A stretch of 64,000 bases of DNA from Chloroflexi bacterium OLB14 (GTDB lineage Bacteria; Chloroflexota; Anaerolineae; Anaerolineales; Villigracilaceae), in contig LMZR01000050.1 in the NCBI GenBank assembly GCA_001567105.1, positions 34,930 through 98,929 on the forward strand, given 5' to 3'. The position numbers and the translations under genes were made by a program. Under the pieces are notes generated by a model that ran no database searches, was not told the DNA's origin, and saw nothing but the letters and a program-made list of their open reading frames with translations. Position 1 is the first letter of the stretch; each line of letters begins with the position of its first letter. Below, one piece after another: positions 1 through 8,353 of this stretch.

Positions 1-1
1 A

Positions 2-577
2 GCCATTTTGCCATTGCGTGGAAAAATCTTAAACACTGAACGCGCTCGCTTAGATAAAATTTTAGGTAACAATGAAGTTAAAGCATTAATCTCTGCTTTG
101 GGTACAGGCATTGGTGATAATTTCGATTTAGAAGGTTTACGTTATGGACGTGTGATTATCATGACGGATGCTGATGTAGATGGTAGTCATATCCGTACTT
201 TGTTATTAACTTTCTTCTTCCGTTATATGCCTAAGTTAATTGAAGAAGGTCATTTGTATATTGCTCAACCACCGTTGTATCGCATTGCTTTTAAGAACAC
301 AGTCAAATATGTGTATAGTGACAAAGAAAAAGATAAAACCATTAAAGAACTAGGTGATAAAGCTAATTTACAACGCTATAAAGGCTTAGGAGAAATGAAT
401 CCAGACCAATTGTGGGATACCACCATGAGCCCTGAAAATAGAACTTTGCTATTGGTGACTGTGGATGATGCCGCCGAAGCCGATAGAACTTTTGACATGC
501 TGATGGGTGATGCTGTTGACCCACGCAAGAAATTCATCCAAACCCATGCTAAGAGTGTTAGAAATTTGGATGTATAA
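2..577 (+). CDS. gyrB: DNA gyrase subunit B, C-terminal part (cut by window start)
   Basis: This is the last ~191 residues of the ATPase/TOPRIM subunit of DNA gyrase, which introduces negative supercoils with GyrA in the cytoplasm. The reading frame is open from base 2, so the start lies outside the window. Visible landmarks are [18 protein letters not shown], the TOPRIM metal motif DADVDGSH (about 55 residues in) followed by [11 protein letters not shown], the GyrB/ParE tail motif [16 protein letters not shown], and a final NLDV of the kind that ends many GyrB proteins. ParE is the alternative; the tail favours GyrB. The stop is followed by a strong intrinsic terminator. Confidence 0.95.
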   Translation, partial: AILPLRGKILNTERARLDKILGNNEVKALISALGTGIGDNFDLEGLRYGRVIIMTDADVDGSHIRTLLLTFFFRYMPKLIEEGHLYIAQPPLYRIAFKNTVKYVYSDKEKDKTIKELGDKANLQRYKGLGEMNPDQLWDTTMSPENRTLLLVTVDDAAEADRTFDMLMGDAVDPRKKFIQTHAKSVRNLDV

Positions 578-604
578 GTTTTATAAAGGGAAAATTTACA
601 CGAT

Positions 605-640
605 AAAAAAAAGTCTCTCAATTTCGAGAGACTTTTTTAT
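605..640 (+). terminator. Intrinsic terminator of gyrB
   Basis: A 9-bp perfect stem (AAGTCTCTC / GAGAGACTT, arms 611-619 and 626-634) with a 6-base loop is followed by a run of T. It sits 30 bp after the gyrB stop and just before the convergent DinB gene. Confidence 0.85.
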
Positions 641-670
641 TACGCATTACGAATTACGCATCACTTACTC

Positions 671-1225
671 TTATTCACCTGTTCTTGAAACTCTCTTCAT
701 CGCCACAATTTGACGTAAATGGTCAACTTCGTGAGCCAGCATAAGCAACATCCACGTGTTGTAATTGCATAAACCAAAGGCAGGGCTTTTCTCTGTTTTT
801 TCAGGGTTACTTAAATTGCGTGTTTGCTCAATGACAGTTTGGATTCGTTCTGTTGCGGCATTCAAACTGACGATTAAATCTTGTGCTGGAATTTTTTGTT
901 TTGCGCCTTCGCCAAATCCACGTGCGGCTTCGATGATATGTGGTAATTGACTGGTGGAAATATCTAACAACTTGTTATGATAAAAACCTTGTGTATAGAT
1001 TAAATGAGTAATAGATTCGCTAATTGTCCAAAATGGGTGGACGTTTGAAGCATAACTTACTTGTTCATCGGTTAAATCATTAATCACTTCGTGTACGCGT
1101 GTGCGCGTAGCATAAAATGTATCAATGAATTCATCAAGCGAATGTTTTGTGGATGCTTCTAGCCAAGTGATTTCTTTTGTATAGGCTGAGAGAATTAAAG
1201 GATTAAGAACATCTGATGGAATCAT
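671..1225 (-). CDS. DinB-family (DinB_2-like) four-helix protein
   Basis: A 184-residue all-helical protein with the DinB/YfiT-like pattern. A first histidine lies in SESITHLIYTQGFYHN and a C-terminal metal-site helix reads MLAHEVDHLRQIV. DinB-fold proteins bind a divalent metal through three histidines and include thiol-dependent transferases; the substrate here cannot be told. It lies 14 bp downstream of the phosphatase-like gene on the same strand, so the two are probably cotranscribed. No signal peptide is visible. The family call is good and the specific function unknown. Confidence 0.75.
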   Translation of the reverse strand: MIPSDVLNPLILSAYTKEITWLEASTKHSLDEFIDTFYATRTRVHEVINDLTDEQVSYASNVHPFWTISESITHLIYTQGFYHNKLLDISTSQLPHIIEAARGFGEGAKQKIPAQDLIVSLNAATERIQTVIEQTRNLSNPEKTEKSPAFGLCNYNTWMLLMLAHEVDHLRQIVAMKRVSRTGE

Positions 1226-1239
1226 AAAAATATTTTATC

Positions 1240-2427
1240 TCATATTTCCATTGAAAATAGAACCGTTTCCATCTCTTGTGGAGTTAACCCGCCATGATGC
1301 CCATAATATTTGATTTCAAATTTATCTTTTTCATACCACCAAACCGATTCATACCGATAGGATAAGATAACTAAATTCCCTACGCGTTCCCGAAATCTAT
1401 CTGAAATTTGTGAGCCGAAATAGCCTGCATCTATCAACGCTTCCGTTTGGATAACATCGGCTTTGCCTGCTAACCGCTTGGCTAAAAATTCTTGAGCTTC
1501 ATCTAGCATATTATCTTTGATGTAAAGAAACATATCTCTAGTTGAGCCAGCAGGTATAAGCGGTTTACCGCGCCGATTTGTTTTCAAAAATTTTTCAAAA
1601 CCTCTAAATTCAAGGTCTTGGTTCAAGTAGACAGTTGTTAACGGGTCTACTTCACACATGCCATGGTCAGCAGTCATTAAAAATAAAATTTTCTTTTTGC
1701 CCTTAAACATCTTCTCAAAATAATATTCTATCATCAGCAAAAAAGTTTGAATTTCGGCTTCGGTTTGTAGTCCAGTAGGACCATATTCATGAGCGATTGA
1801 ATCGATTTTGTCAAAATATAAATGAATATACGTTGGCTTGTTTTGCTTTTCAAGTAAAAGATTGACGTTAATAAAAGCTTCTGAAAGTGTTTTAAAAGCA
1901 CACAGCGTAGCATCTTCCATAACAAATTTGGAATATGTTGAAGGCGTATGATCTCGCACGCCAAAGTAAAAAGATTCAATGCCTTTTTGCTTTAATTCAG
2001 GATAAAAAACTCCCTTAGGGTACAGCAATGATGGTTTGGCACCTTTAGTGAGTAAAGTATCACGGCCTTTGTCACCTGCGTAGGAAAACAACAAAGGCGC
2101 AATGATACGGTCTAAAGTCGGTTCGTAATAAAACCATTCATGTACTCCGCTTTGACCAACAGGTAACCCCGTGTGAATTGTAGTGACATGCGCCGCTGTG
2201 GTAGATGGAAATTGTGAAGTTAACTTTTCAATCTTGCCATGTTTTGCAATTCTTTTTATAAAGGCATCTTCTTGAAATTTTTCAAAGAAACGCCAGCCAA
2301 AAGCATCTATGAAGAACAGAACAACGGCATCATAATTTTGTGAAGCGAACGCTTCCTTGATTCGGTTGGGAATCCCTGCAAAGCCGCCTGCGTCATATCT
2401 TGGTTTGATGAAATGAGGGTTTAACAT
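1240..2427 (-). CDS. Alkaline phosphatase superfamily protein (type I phosphodiesterase/nucleotide pyrophosphatase-like)
   Basis: A 395-residue hydrolase. It has the N-terminal metal aspartate in VVLFFIDAFGWRFF, a candidate threonine nucleophile in FPSTTAAHVTTIHTG, the central metal pair in MTADHGMCEVDP and the last metal histidines in YYGHHGGLTPQEME. This order of D...T...DH...H is that of phosphodiesterase/nucleotide pyrophosphatase and phosphopentomutase-type enzymes. There is no signal peptide, so it is probably cytoplasmic. The substrate is not evident; a phosphodiester or phosphomonoester is expected from the family. It is the first gene of a two-gene unit with the DinB-like gene. Confidence 0.8.
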   Translation of the reverse strand: MLNPHFIKPRYDAGGFAGIPNRIKEAFASQNYDAVVLFFIDAFGWRFFEKFQEDAFIKRIAKHGKIEKLTSQFPSTTAAHVTTIHTGLPVGQSGVHEWFYYEPTLDRIIAPLLFSYAGDKGRDTLLTKGAKPSLLYPKGVFYPELKQKGIESFYFGVRDHTPSTYSKFVMEDATLCAFKTLSEAFINVNLLLEKQNKPTYIHLYFDKIDSIAHEYGPTGLQTEAEIQTFLLMIEYYFEKMFKGKKKILFLMTADHGMCEVDPLTTVYLNQDLEFRGFEKFLKTNRRGKPLIPAGSTRDMFLYIKDNMLDEAQEFLAKRLAGKADVIQTEALIDAGYFGSQISDRFRERVGNLVILSYRYESVWWYEKDKFEIKYYGHHGGLTPQEMETVLFSMEI

Positions 2428-2451
2428 CCCTAAATTTTATCCTTAAAACAG

Positions 2452-2481
2452 ACTTCGGAGGTTTTAGGAAGCCTCCGAAGG
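2452..2481. repeat. Palindrome CTTCGGAGG / CCTCCGAAG
   Basis: A hairpin with arms at 2453-2461 and 2472-2480 and a 10-base loop, upstream of the phosphodiesterase start and the SDR gene. It shares the CTTCGGA core with the hairpin after the SDR gene (3459-3491), so the SDR gene is bracketed by related palindromes. It has no T tract, so it is more likely a dispersed repeat than a terminator. Confidence 0.6.
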
Positions 2482-2573
2482 TTAATACTAAGATTATATC
2501 TCATTTTTGTTTAATAATAAATAATTAAACAAATCTTTTATATAAATCAATGGTGATTCTTTCAACCTCCTAC

Positions 2574-2579
2574 TATAAT
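2574..2579 (+). promoter_or_regulatory. Possible -10 box (TATAAT) of the SDR gene
   Basis: A consensus TATAAT stands 60 bp before the SDR start in an AT-rich stretch. No good -35 box is found at 17 bp spacing, so the assignment is weak. The ribosome-binding site AAAGGAG lies just before the ATG. Confidence 0.35.
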
Positions 2580-2638
2580 ACTAATAAGAATAGATAATAA
2601 GTAATTTTGAAAAACAAAATCAATTAAAGGAGACTCAA

Positions 2639-3448
2639 ATGAAAGTCCAAGGGAAAGTACTCGTTGTAACAGGCGGTGGAAGTGGTATGGGACGTGAGCT
2701 AGTTTTCAACTTGCTCAACAAAGGCGCAAAGGTTTTTGCAGTGGATATTAACGAAAAAACCTTGCAAGAGACAGTTCAACTGGCTGGCGACAAAAAGGAA
2801 AATTTGGCTACGGCAGTTCTAAACGTTGCTGACAAAGCCGCAGTGGATGCCTTACCCGCCAAAGTGATTGAAAAATTTGGCGCAGTGGATGGCATTATCA
2901 ATAACGCTGGCATTATCCAACCGTTTGTGCGTTTGAAAGATTTAGATTTCAGCGCCATTGAACGCGTGATCAATGTCAACTTGTATGGCGTCATATACAT
3001 GACCAAAGCCTTTCTACCTCACTTGTTGACTCGTCCAACAGCACATGTTGCTAATGTGTCTAGCATGGGAGGTTATTTACCAGTGCCTGGTCAAACCATT
3101 TATGGCGCAACCAAAGCCGCGGTCAAATTGATGACCGAAGGTTTATATGCCGAATTGCTTGAGACCAATGTAAACGTGACTCTAATTTATCCAGGTGCAA
3201 TTGCTACAAACATCACCACCAACTCAGGCGTTGCCACACCAGGCGGAACTCAAACACAAGAGCAAGAACAAAAATTCAAATCCTTGCCTGCTGACCAAGC
3301 CGCTGAGATTATCGTCAATGCCATTGAAAAAGATAGTTACAGCGTCTTCGTTGGCTCAGACGCAAAATTTATGAACTTGATTTGTAGATTGAGTCCTCAA
3401 AGAGCAACCAAGTTTATTTACAATCAAATGAAATCGCTACTGAAGTAA
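2639..3448 (+). CDS. SDR-family NAD(P)-dependent oxidoreductase
   Basis: A 269-residue classical short-chain dehydrogenase. It has the Rossmann cofactor motif TGGGSGMG (residues 11-18), the NNAG motif, the catalytic serine in NVSSMGG, and the catalytic YGATKAAVK (YxxxK). An aspartate in VFAVDINEK after the second strand suggests NAD(H) preference. The start is fixed by AAAGGAG 7 bp upstream. The C-terminus (FMNLICRLSPQRATKFIYNQM) resembles the membrane-associated tail of lipid-acting SDRs, but the substrate cannot be assigned. It stands as a single gene with a 15-bp hairpin right after its stop. Confidence 0.9.
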   Translation: MKVQGKVLVVTGGGSGMGRELVFNLLNKGAKVFAVDINEKTLQETVQLAGDKKENLATAVLNVADKAAVDALPAKVIEKFGAVDGIINNAGIIQPFVRLKDLDFSAIERVINVNLYGVIYMTKAFLPHLLTRPTAHVANVSSMGGYLPVPGQTIYGATKAAVKLMTEGLYAELLETNVNVTLIYPGAIATNITTNSGVATPGGTQTQEQEQKFKSLPADQAAEIIVNAIEKDSYSVFVGSDAKFMNLICRLSPQRATKFIYNQMKSLLK

Positions 3449-3458
3449 AATATAAAAA

Positions 3459-3491
3459 AGACTTCGGAAGTCTTAAAGACTTCCGAAGTCT
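3459..3491. terminator. 15-bp hairpin after the SDR gene
   Basis: Perfect arms AGACTTCGGAAGTCT (3459-3473) and its complement (3477-3491) with a TAA loop. It is preceded by an A run but followed by TGGTATAAG, not a T tract. It may be a terminator reading leftward or a dispersed repeat. Each arm is itself nearly self-complementary. Confidence 0.6.
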
Positions 3492-3554
3492 GGTATAAGA
3501 ATAAACCTCTATTTTGTTATTGCCCACAGTATAAAATTGATATAAAATCTAATT

Positions 3555-3947
3555 ATGACTAGCACCACTGCTCTCGCTAATAAAACTAGAATCCGCCATG
3601 CGGGAACAATTCCTATGGGATTAAATGTTTCAGTAGGGAAGTCTTTGCCGCTTGCAATTCAAAAAATTGTGACAGAACTCAAACCAGAAAAAATTGTTTT
3701 ATTTGGCTCGTATGCTTATGGAAAACCAAATCCAGATAGTGATGTGGATTTATTGGTAGTGATGAAAACCAACGCTTCTTACAAAGAGAGGAGTTGGAAA
3801 GTTTCGCGTTTATTAATCCCTCGACCATTCCCTGTGGATATTTTAGTAAAAACACCAAAAGAAATAAATACTGCTTTGAAAGCGGGAGATTTTTTTCTCA
3901 AAGAGATTCTGACGCGCGGTAAGGTTTTGTATGAGCGAAACAAATAA
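3555..3947 (+). CDS. MNT-type minimal nucleotidyltransferase (antitoxin of a HEPN/MNT pair)
   Basis: A 130-residue protein with the polymerase-beta-like nucleotidyltransferase signature: LFGSYAYGKPNPDSDVDLLV (about residues 55-74), that is GSY...DSDVD with two metal-binding aspartates. Standalone MNT proteins of this size pair with HEPN RNases. In studied pairs the MNT neutralises HEPN by AMPylation or tight binding. The HEPN gene overlaps it by 17 bp (3931-3947), as is usual for this two-gene module. The first ~27 residues before the core are weakly conserved, and a start at the ATG 3615-3617 (MGLNVSVGK) is possible. Confidence 0.8.
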   Translation: MTSTTALANKTRIRHAGTIPMGLNVSVGKSLPLAIQKIVTELKPEKIVLFGSYAYGKPNPDSDVDLLVVMKTNASYKERSWKVSRLLIPRPFPVDILVKTPKEINTALKAGDFFLKEILTRGKVLYERNK

Positions 3948-4288
3948 TCCCTTGGCGTGGGTGGAAAAAGCAGAAGAAGATTTTGAATTATCAAAATCGG
4001 CTTTGAAAAGAAAAAAAGCCTTTACTAACAGGAGCATGTTTTCATGCACAACAATGTGCCGAAAAATATATGAAAGCCTTACTCATTTCTAAAAGTGCAG
4101 ACTTTCCAAAAACTCATGACTTGTTGATGTTGAATAAACTTTGCTCACAAAAAGGAATTTTGCTTGAAGTTGATGCAAAATTATTAAATATTCTCACGGA
4201 CTATGCTGTTAGAACTCGCTATCCTGGCGAAAGTCCGATTTTAGAAGATGCCAAAGAAGCCATTGAAAATTGCAAAATCAGTTCGTAG
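3931..4288 (+). CDS. HEPN-domain protein (toxin of HEPN/MNT pair), frame broken
   Basis: The ATG at 3931 gives MSETNNPLAWVEKAEEDFEL, the classic HEPN N-terminus. That frame soon derails, while the next frame continues with CFHAQQCAEKYMKALL and FPKTHDLLMLNKL and ends at 4288. Removing one A from the A run near 4011-4017 joins them as LKRKKPLLTGACFHAQQ, giving ~118 residues, the normal HEPN length. HEPN domains are metal-independent RNases using an Rx4-6H motif. That motif is not obvious here, as in many MNT-paired HEPNs. The break is most simply a homopolymer error. Confidence 0.75.
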
Positions 4289-4330
4289 TTTTGCAAGAAA
4301 TTTTTTGGGGTTGTAGAAAGAAATTTTATC

Positions 4331-4435
4331 GCTTTCTACTTACACGCCTTTGTTTTCAGAGTCAATTCCGATAACATTGTTGAATTTGCCTCAGCCTACG
4401 TAAAAAGACAAGATGGCGATGAGGTTTATTTATAA
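4331..4435 (+). other. Possible short gene remnant
   Basis: Between the HEPN gene and the next terminator an open 34-codon stretch without a start reads AFYLHAFVFRVNSDNIVEFA and ends DGDEVYL-stop. It looks like the C-terminal scrap of a lost gene. I cannot assign a family, and chance coding is possible. Confidence 0.2.
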
Positions 4436-4440
4436 TCAAA

Positions 4441-4474
4441 AGAAAAGGAGTGAGTAAATACTCGCTCCTTTTCT
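4441..4474. terminator. Bidirectional terminator between HEPN and AAA ATPase genes
   Basis: A 14-bp stem (AGAAAAGGAGTGAG with one G-T wobble to CTCGCTCCTTTTCT) and a 6-base loop. It lies 3 bp from the stop of the minus-strand ATPase gene and 150 bp after the HEPN stop. A/T runs on both sides allow use from either strand. Confidence 0.7.
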
Positions 4475-4476
4475 AA

Positions 4477-5626
4477 TTAAGATTTGAAAAAATCTTTTAC
4501 ATTAGCCTCAGAAGGTTTTTTAACTTTTGTTTCATTTTTTTCCATCCAAACACCCCTTCTTTCTGCTTCATTCCTTTTCCCGATATGAGGGCTATGGGTT
4601 GTAAAGAAAATTTGACGAACTGGGCTTGTTTTAGCATCAAGCAGTTTTAAGAGACTTGTGAATAATTTTCTTTGTGTTTCCGGTGATAAGTTAATTTCTA
4701 ATTCTTCAATTCCCACAAAAGGAGAATTGGCTTGAGTAATATAAGAAAGAATAGTTAAAATTTGTTGCACACCAGTACCACGTTTTCCAATGGGTAACTT
4801 CAATCCATTTTTTCCTTCAATAAGTGCTTCAATTTCATCATTACCAACACGCACTATTGATACATTGCCGTGATTGAAAGGATTACTATTAAATTGTTGG
4901 ATTATGTCGCGCACAATCTTTTCACCCACTTCGTCATGTGATGATTGGAATAACCAATTCTTCAATGTTTCTGCAGATAATTCAACTTTTTTATCTCTAG
5001 AAGATTCAACCTCTCTTGATACGAATCTATCAGGTGGTATCCGTAAGAATGCATTTTCTAACCCACTCATAATATTTTCAAAAATGGTTCTCTTCTCAGC
5101 ATCCGAGATGGCATTAAATGCTTTATCTGGCAAAAATTTTGGTGCATTCCCACCCAAATAAAACTGTTTTTGATCAAATTCTGCACTTGTTAACTGCATT
5201 TCAGCTCTATCATTATCTAATGGTTTGATAGTTCCTTTGATAATTAATGTATCATGGAGTTGGTTCTTAGATAATAAATCAATAAAAGCTTTAGGTAAGT
5301 TTTTAATCCCTAATATTTCTGGTCGTTCAAACTTTAAGTAAACCTCAAATGAGATAGGTTGTTTATTATTTAAATAAAAACCATTTGAAAAATCAAGGAT
5401 TTGACCTTCCCAAAAACCTATGGATTTATTTTGTGTAAGAGAACCCTCAGATGTTTGGATTACATCCTCGGCATATTTTTGTTGAAATACAATTTCCAAA
5501 AAAGTTAGTAGATTCGATTTGCCACTATCATTTTCACCATAAAGAATTACAGATTTTTCTAAATCTCCAACATCTACATTTTTTTAAACTGCGGTAGTTT
5601 TTTACATTAAATTTATAAATATACAT
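4477..5626 (-). CDS. AAA/ABC-type ATPase (AAA_15/21-like), third gene of MTase-GHKL-AAA operon, one frameshift
   Basis: The true start is the ATG at 5626-5624 behind AAGGAG, reading MYIYKFNVKNYRSLK. The frame breaks in a T7 run (5579-5585) and resumes as VGDLEKSVILYGENDSGKSN, which contains the Walker A motif GENDSGKS. Downstream are FVGIEELEINLSPETQRKLF, a Walker B region with glutamates instead of the usual EEPE..LHP, and the H-loop motif IFFTTHSPHI. The repaired length is ~382 residues. This is the OLD/RecF-like ATPase shape without a recognisable TOPRIM nuclease. It starts 17 bp after the GHKL gene, so the two proteins probably act together. Similar ATPases occur in many phage-defence operons. 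Confidence 0.8.
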
Positions 5627-5642
5627 TTAGCTCTCCTTAAGG

Positions 5643-7214
5643 CTATGATTTAATATCCTTGAATTCTTTCAGCAACTCTTTTGCTAAATTAATAGATAAT
5701 TCTTTTGATGACCTTGTCTGCTCAGATAACAAAAAAGTCTTAATGAGAATTTTCTTGAAAACTTCGCCATATCTACGAGAATTAAAAAGAGGATACTTTG
5801 TATTTATTTCTAATTCTCCACTTTGCCCTCTTCGAATAGGCATAGTGTCTAAATCATTCCACTTAACATAATTTATATTATAGACTTTATCTTCAAATGA
5901 AATTAAGTCATCAAAATCTGGATGATCTTCAACTACTTCAACAGTTTTGTTAGCATAATTAACTTTAACAGGTTGAGAGCTTTTACTTACTTGGTTTGAT
6001 GATTTTGAAATAATCTCAAAGCCCTTACGTCGAAGTTGTTCAACTTTGTTTTGGATAACTTCGCGTTTTGAGCCAACTTCTGCAGAGCGAGACTCGCTTA
6101 ACTGTCGATTAATGTCTCGCTCTGCTTCTGAAACATTTTCAACATAATTAGCAAAATGAGCCATTCTGTCTCGAAAATAGTTAACAAATTCATCATATTC
6201 TGGACTCTCAACGAATCTAGAACGATCAATAGTTACGGCATCATCAAATCCTTCAAGAATATGTAACTCTGCTGTAATCCAATGTAGACGACTATAAGCA
6301 CGTCCTGCAAGTCCTAGTGAGAAAGAGGTTCGTTTCCCAATACCAACATTTCTTAATCGTAACTTGTAATGTTGGGCTTCCTCAGGTTTAATTTTCTTCC
6401 AGTTTGTTGCAACAAGATATCGACATTTTATCTTACCTGATTCCCAATACGAACTTTCAAGGACACGCTCACCCGGCGTGTTTCTGTTCAATTCTTTTCC
6501 GTTAAGCCAAATCTTTATTCCTACTGTGCCAAGGTCTTTAAACTCAGTTGCATAAACTGAATTTGGTGGATAATCTAAAGGCAGATCATCTTGTAATATC
6601 CATTTTAGTTTATCCATTGGTGCATATGACAGAATGGTGTCAGGCTTAGCCTTAACTTTGTTTTCTTTTGAAAAAAATCTCTTAACCATATCTGTAAGAC
6701 CAGAAATAGTAATAGTAGTACCGTGTTCGTCAAAATAATCTTCACCTTCTACTTGATAACCAGGTATTTCGATATCTTCAACATTGATTGACTGTCCCTC
6801 GCTTACATATTTTCCTGCTGGTACAGTTGCTTTAAAAAAAATATCTGAACGTGAAGCAGTTGAAGTTATTTCTATCTTTTTTCCAAAGGGAAATATAGCC
6901 AAAAAACCTACACCAAATTGCCCAATTTGCCTTCTTTTGAATACAGGACTAGTTCTGCTCTTATCTCTTTTTTGTCCCGCAATTCTCAGAAAAAACTCAA
7001 ACTCCTCAGGAGTCATTCCATTCCCATTGTCTTTTACTTCTATATAATCCTGTTTTAAATCAATAGTTATTGCAACTTCTGTTGCATCTGCATCATAGGC
7101 ATTACTGACCATTTCCCTTATTGCGTCAGGGAAATTTTCATAAGTAGAAGAACTTAAAAGCCTTACTATACGTTTATCTACTGCTAAATGTTTAATCCAG
7201 TTTTCTCTAGCCAT
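5643..7214 (-). CDS. GHKL-type ATPase (Hsp90/MORC-like), second gene of MTase-GHKL-AAA operon
   Basis: A 523-residue protein with a complete Bergerat ATP-binding fold: N-box EMVSNAYDADA (residues 34-44, with E34, N38 and D41), G1 box DNGNGM (62-67) and G2 box GQFGVGFLA (98-106). A transducer-like middle region follows, with the invariant-type lysine context KCRYLVATNWKKIKPEE, then a charged helical stretch (EAERDINRQLSESRSAEVGSK) and a C-terminal part with no known nuclease motif. The layout resembles bacterial MORC/paraMORC ATPases and Hsp90, which clamp around their substrate. It starts 15 bp after the methyltransferase stop and ends 17 bp before the AAA gene. Confidence 0.85.
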   Translation of the reverse strand: MARENWIKHLAVDKRIVRLLSSSTYENFPDAIREMVSNAYDADATEVAITIDLKQDYIEVKDNGNGMTPEEFEFFLRIAGQKRDKSRTSPVFKRRQIGQFGVGFLAIFPFGKKIEITSTASRSDIFFKATVPAGKYVSEGQSINVEDIEIPGYQVEGEDYFDEHGTTITISGLTDMVKRFFSKENKVKAKPDTILSYAPMDKLKWILQDDLPLDYPPNSVYATEFKDLGTVGIKIWLNGKELNRNTPGERVLESSYWESGKIKCRYLVATNWKKIKPEEAQHYKLRLRNVGIGKRTSFSLGLAGRAYSRLHWITAELHILEGFDDAVTIDRSRFVESPEYDEFVNYFRDRMAHFANYVENVSEAERDINRQLSESRSAEVGSKREVIQNKVEQLRRKGFEIISKSSNQVSKSSQPVKVNYANKTVEVVEDHPDFDDLISFEDKVYNINYVKWNDLDTMPIRRGQSGELEINTKYPLFNSRRYGEVFKKILIKTFLLSEQTRSSKELSINLAKELLKEFKDIKS

Positions 7215-7229
7215 GTGAATATTATACTT

Positions 7230-8325
7230 TTATTTGCCGATGATTAGGCATTCATTATTATCGTGGGATTTTCCGTTTTGGTGGTTTAAAGCATAGCTAT
7301 ACTGTTTTTTGAAAACAGAAACTTCTTTTCCATTTGCTTTAAGCATCTCTTTAAATTTTTTTTAAGGTAACTAAACTTCCCTCTTTATGAGAGATAACAA
7401 TTTTGCTATTTTTAAATTTAGTTATTAAACCTAAAAATGTTTCTTCTAACTTTTCCTTGGATTTGTGTGTCCAAGGTATTTCTGAACTTTTCAGTATGCG
7501 AATTGGCGAGTCAATATCTACCAATTCTCTCCATTTATCATACTGAGCCAAACCATCAAGGAAATGATATAACTTTAAATATTCAGGGTCACTTTGATTT
7601 TGGAAGAAATAAGGTGGGTCTAAATAAACTAAATCAAATTCTGTATTGTTATAACTTAATGCATTTAATTTTGTAACGTGATTTTTCTTGCCATTACTGA
7701 AAACAATTTGATTAGCTTCAAGAGCGTATCTCTTAAAAGCATCTTCAAAAGGGGTTTCCCAAGTTTTTTTGTTACCAAATTTTCTTTCGACTCTTTTTAT
7801 TCGAAGATTTAAATTTTTTCTGTGAAAGAGATTGAAAGGTCTTTTTTATTAAACAAGCCTGACCCAATGCCCAAATTGCTAATGCGGTTTTATATTTTAA
7901 TGACTTTCCTGTGTACAAATCCTCTAAAGAAGAAATATTTCCAATAGTCTTATCTAACCATTCATTTTCTGCATTATGAAAATATATCCCTTTAAAAGTC
8001 TGACTAATAAAATTATTTTTTGTTTTACTTTTCTCAATATGTATTTTATGTCTTCATCAGTGAGTTTTACACTATCGTTCTCAATAAAAGCAATGCCTGT
8101 TAATTTATTAAAGTGTGAATAATCATTGTAAGTTACTTGCTTATCCATTCTCTTGAAAAGTAAAGATACAACAGATGTTCCACCAAATAAATCTAGTGCA
8201 GTATTAAACTCTAAGTTATTAATTTTTTTCCAAATCCAACCTAAGATTTTCCTCTTGCTACCTCGATATCTTGTTGTAGGAAAAAGCCAAGTTTGAGGAA
8301 GGCCATTTAAGTAAAGTTTGCTCAT
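7230..8325 (-). CDS. D12-class N6-adenine DNA methyltransferase, several frameshifts
   Basis: Pieced together over three frames. The N-terminus has TTRYRGSKRKI and the AdoMet motif DLFGGTSVVSLLF, followed by YNDY. Next come HNAENEWLDKTIGNISSLED, the PFNLFHRKNLN region, and the catalytic DPPY in FDLVYLDPPYFF (near 7610-7635). The end is KKQYSYALNHQNGK...NECLIIGK-stop at 7230. Breaks lie near 8015, at the A run near 7850 and at the A run near 7370. The repaired length is ~365 residues. DPPY methylases of this class modify adenine N6. The gene leads a tight operon with GHKL and AAA ATPases, so it probably marks self DNA for them. It could instead be a solitary methylase. Confidence 0.8.
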
Positions 8326-8353
8326 TAAAGTCTATTTTACTTTAAATAGTCTT

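Noticed and set aside
3931..4288. HEPN gene as a true pseudogene or programmed frameshift
   Set aside because: One base in an A run restores a normal-length protein, and the same kind of break occurs in many unrelated genes in this window.
4477..5499. Short AAA ATPase starting at a TTG near 5499
   Set aside because: The upstream sequence contains Walker A and a well-placed ATG with AAGGAG; the short version would lack the ATP-binding loop.
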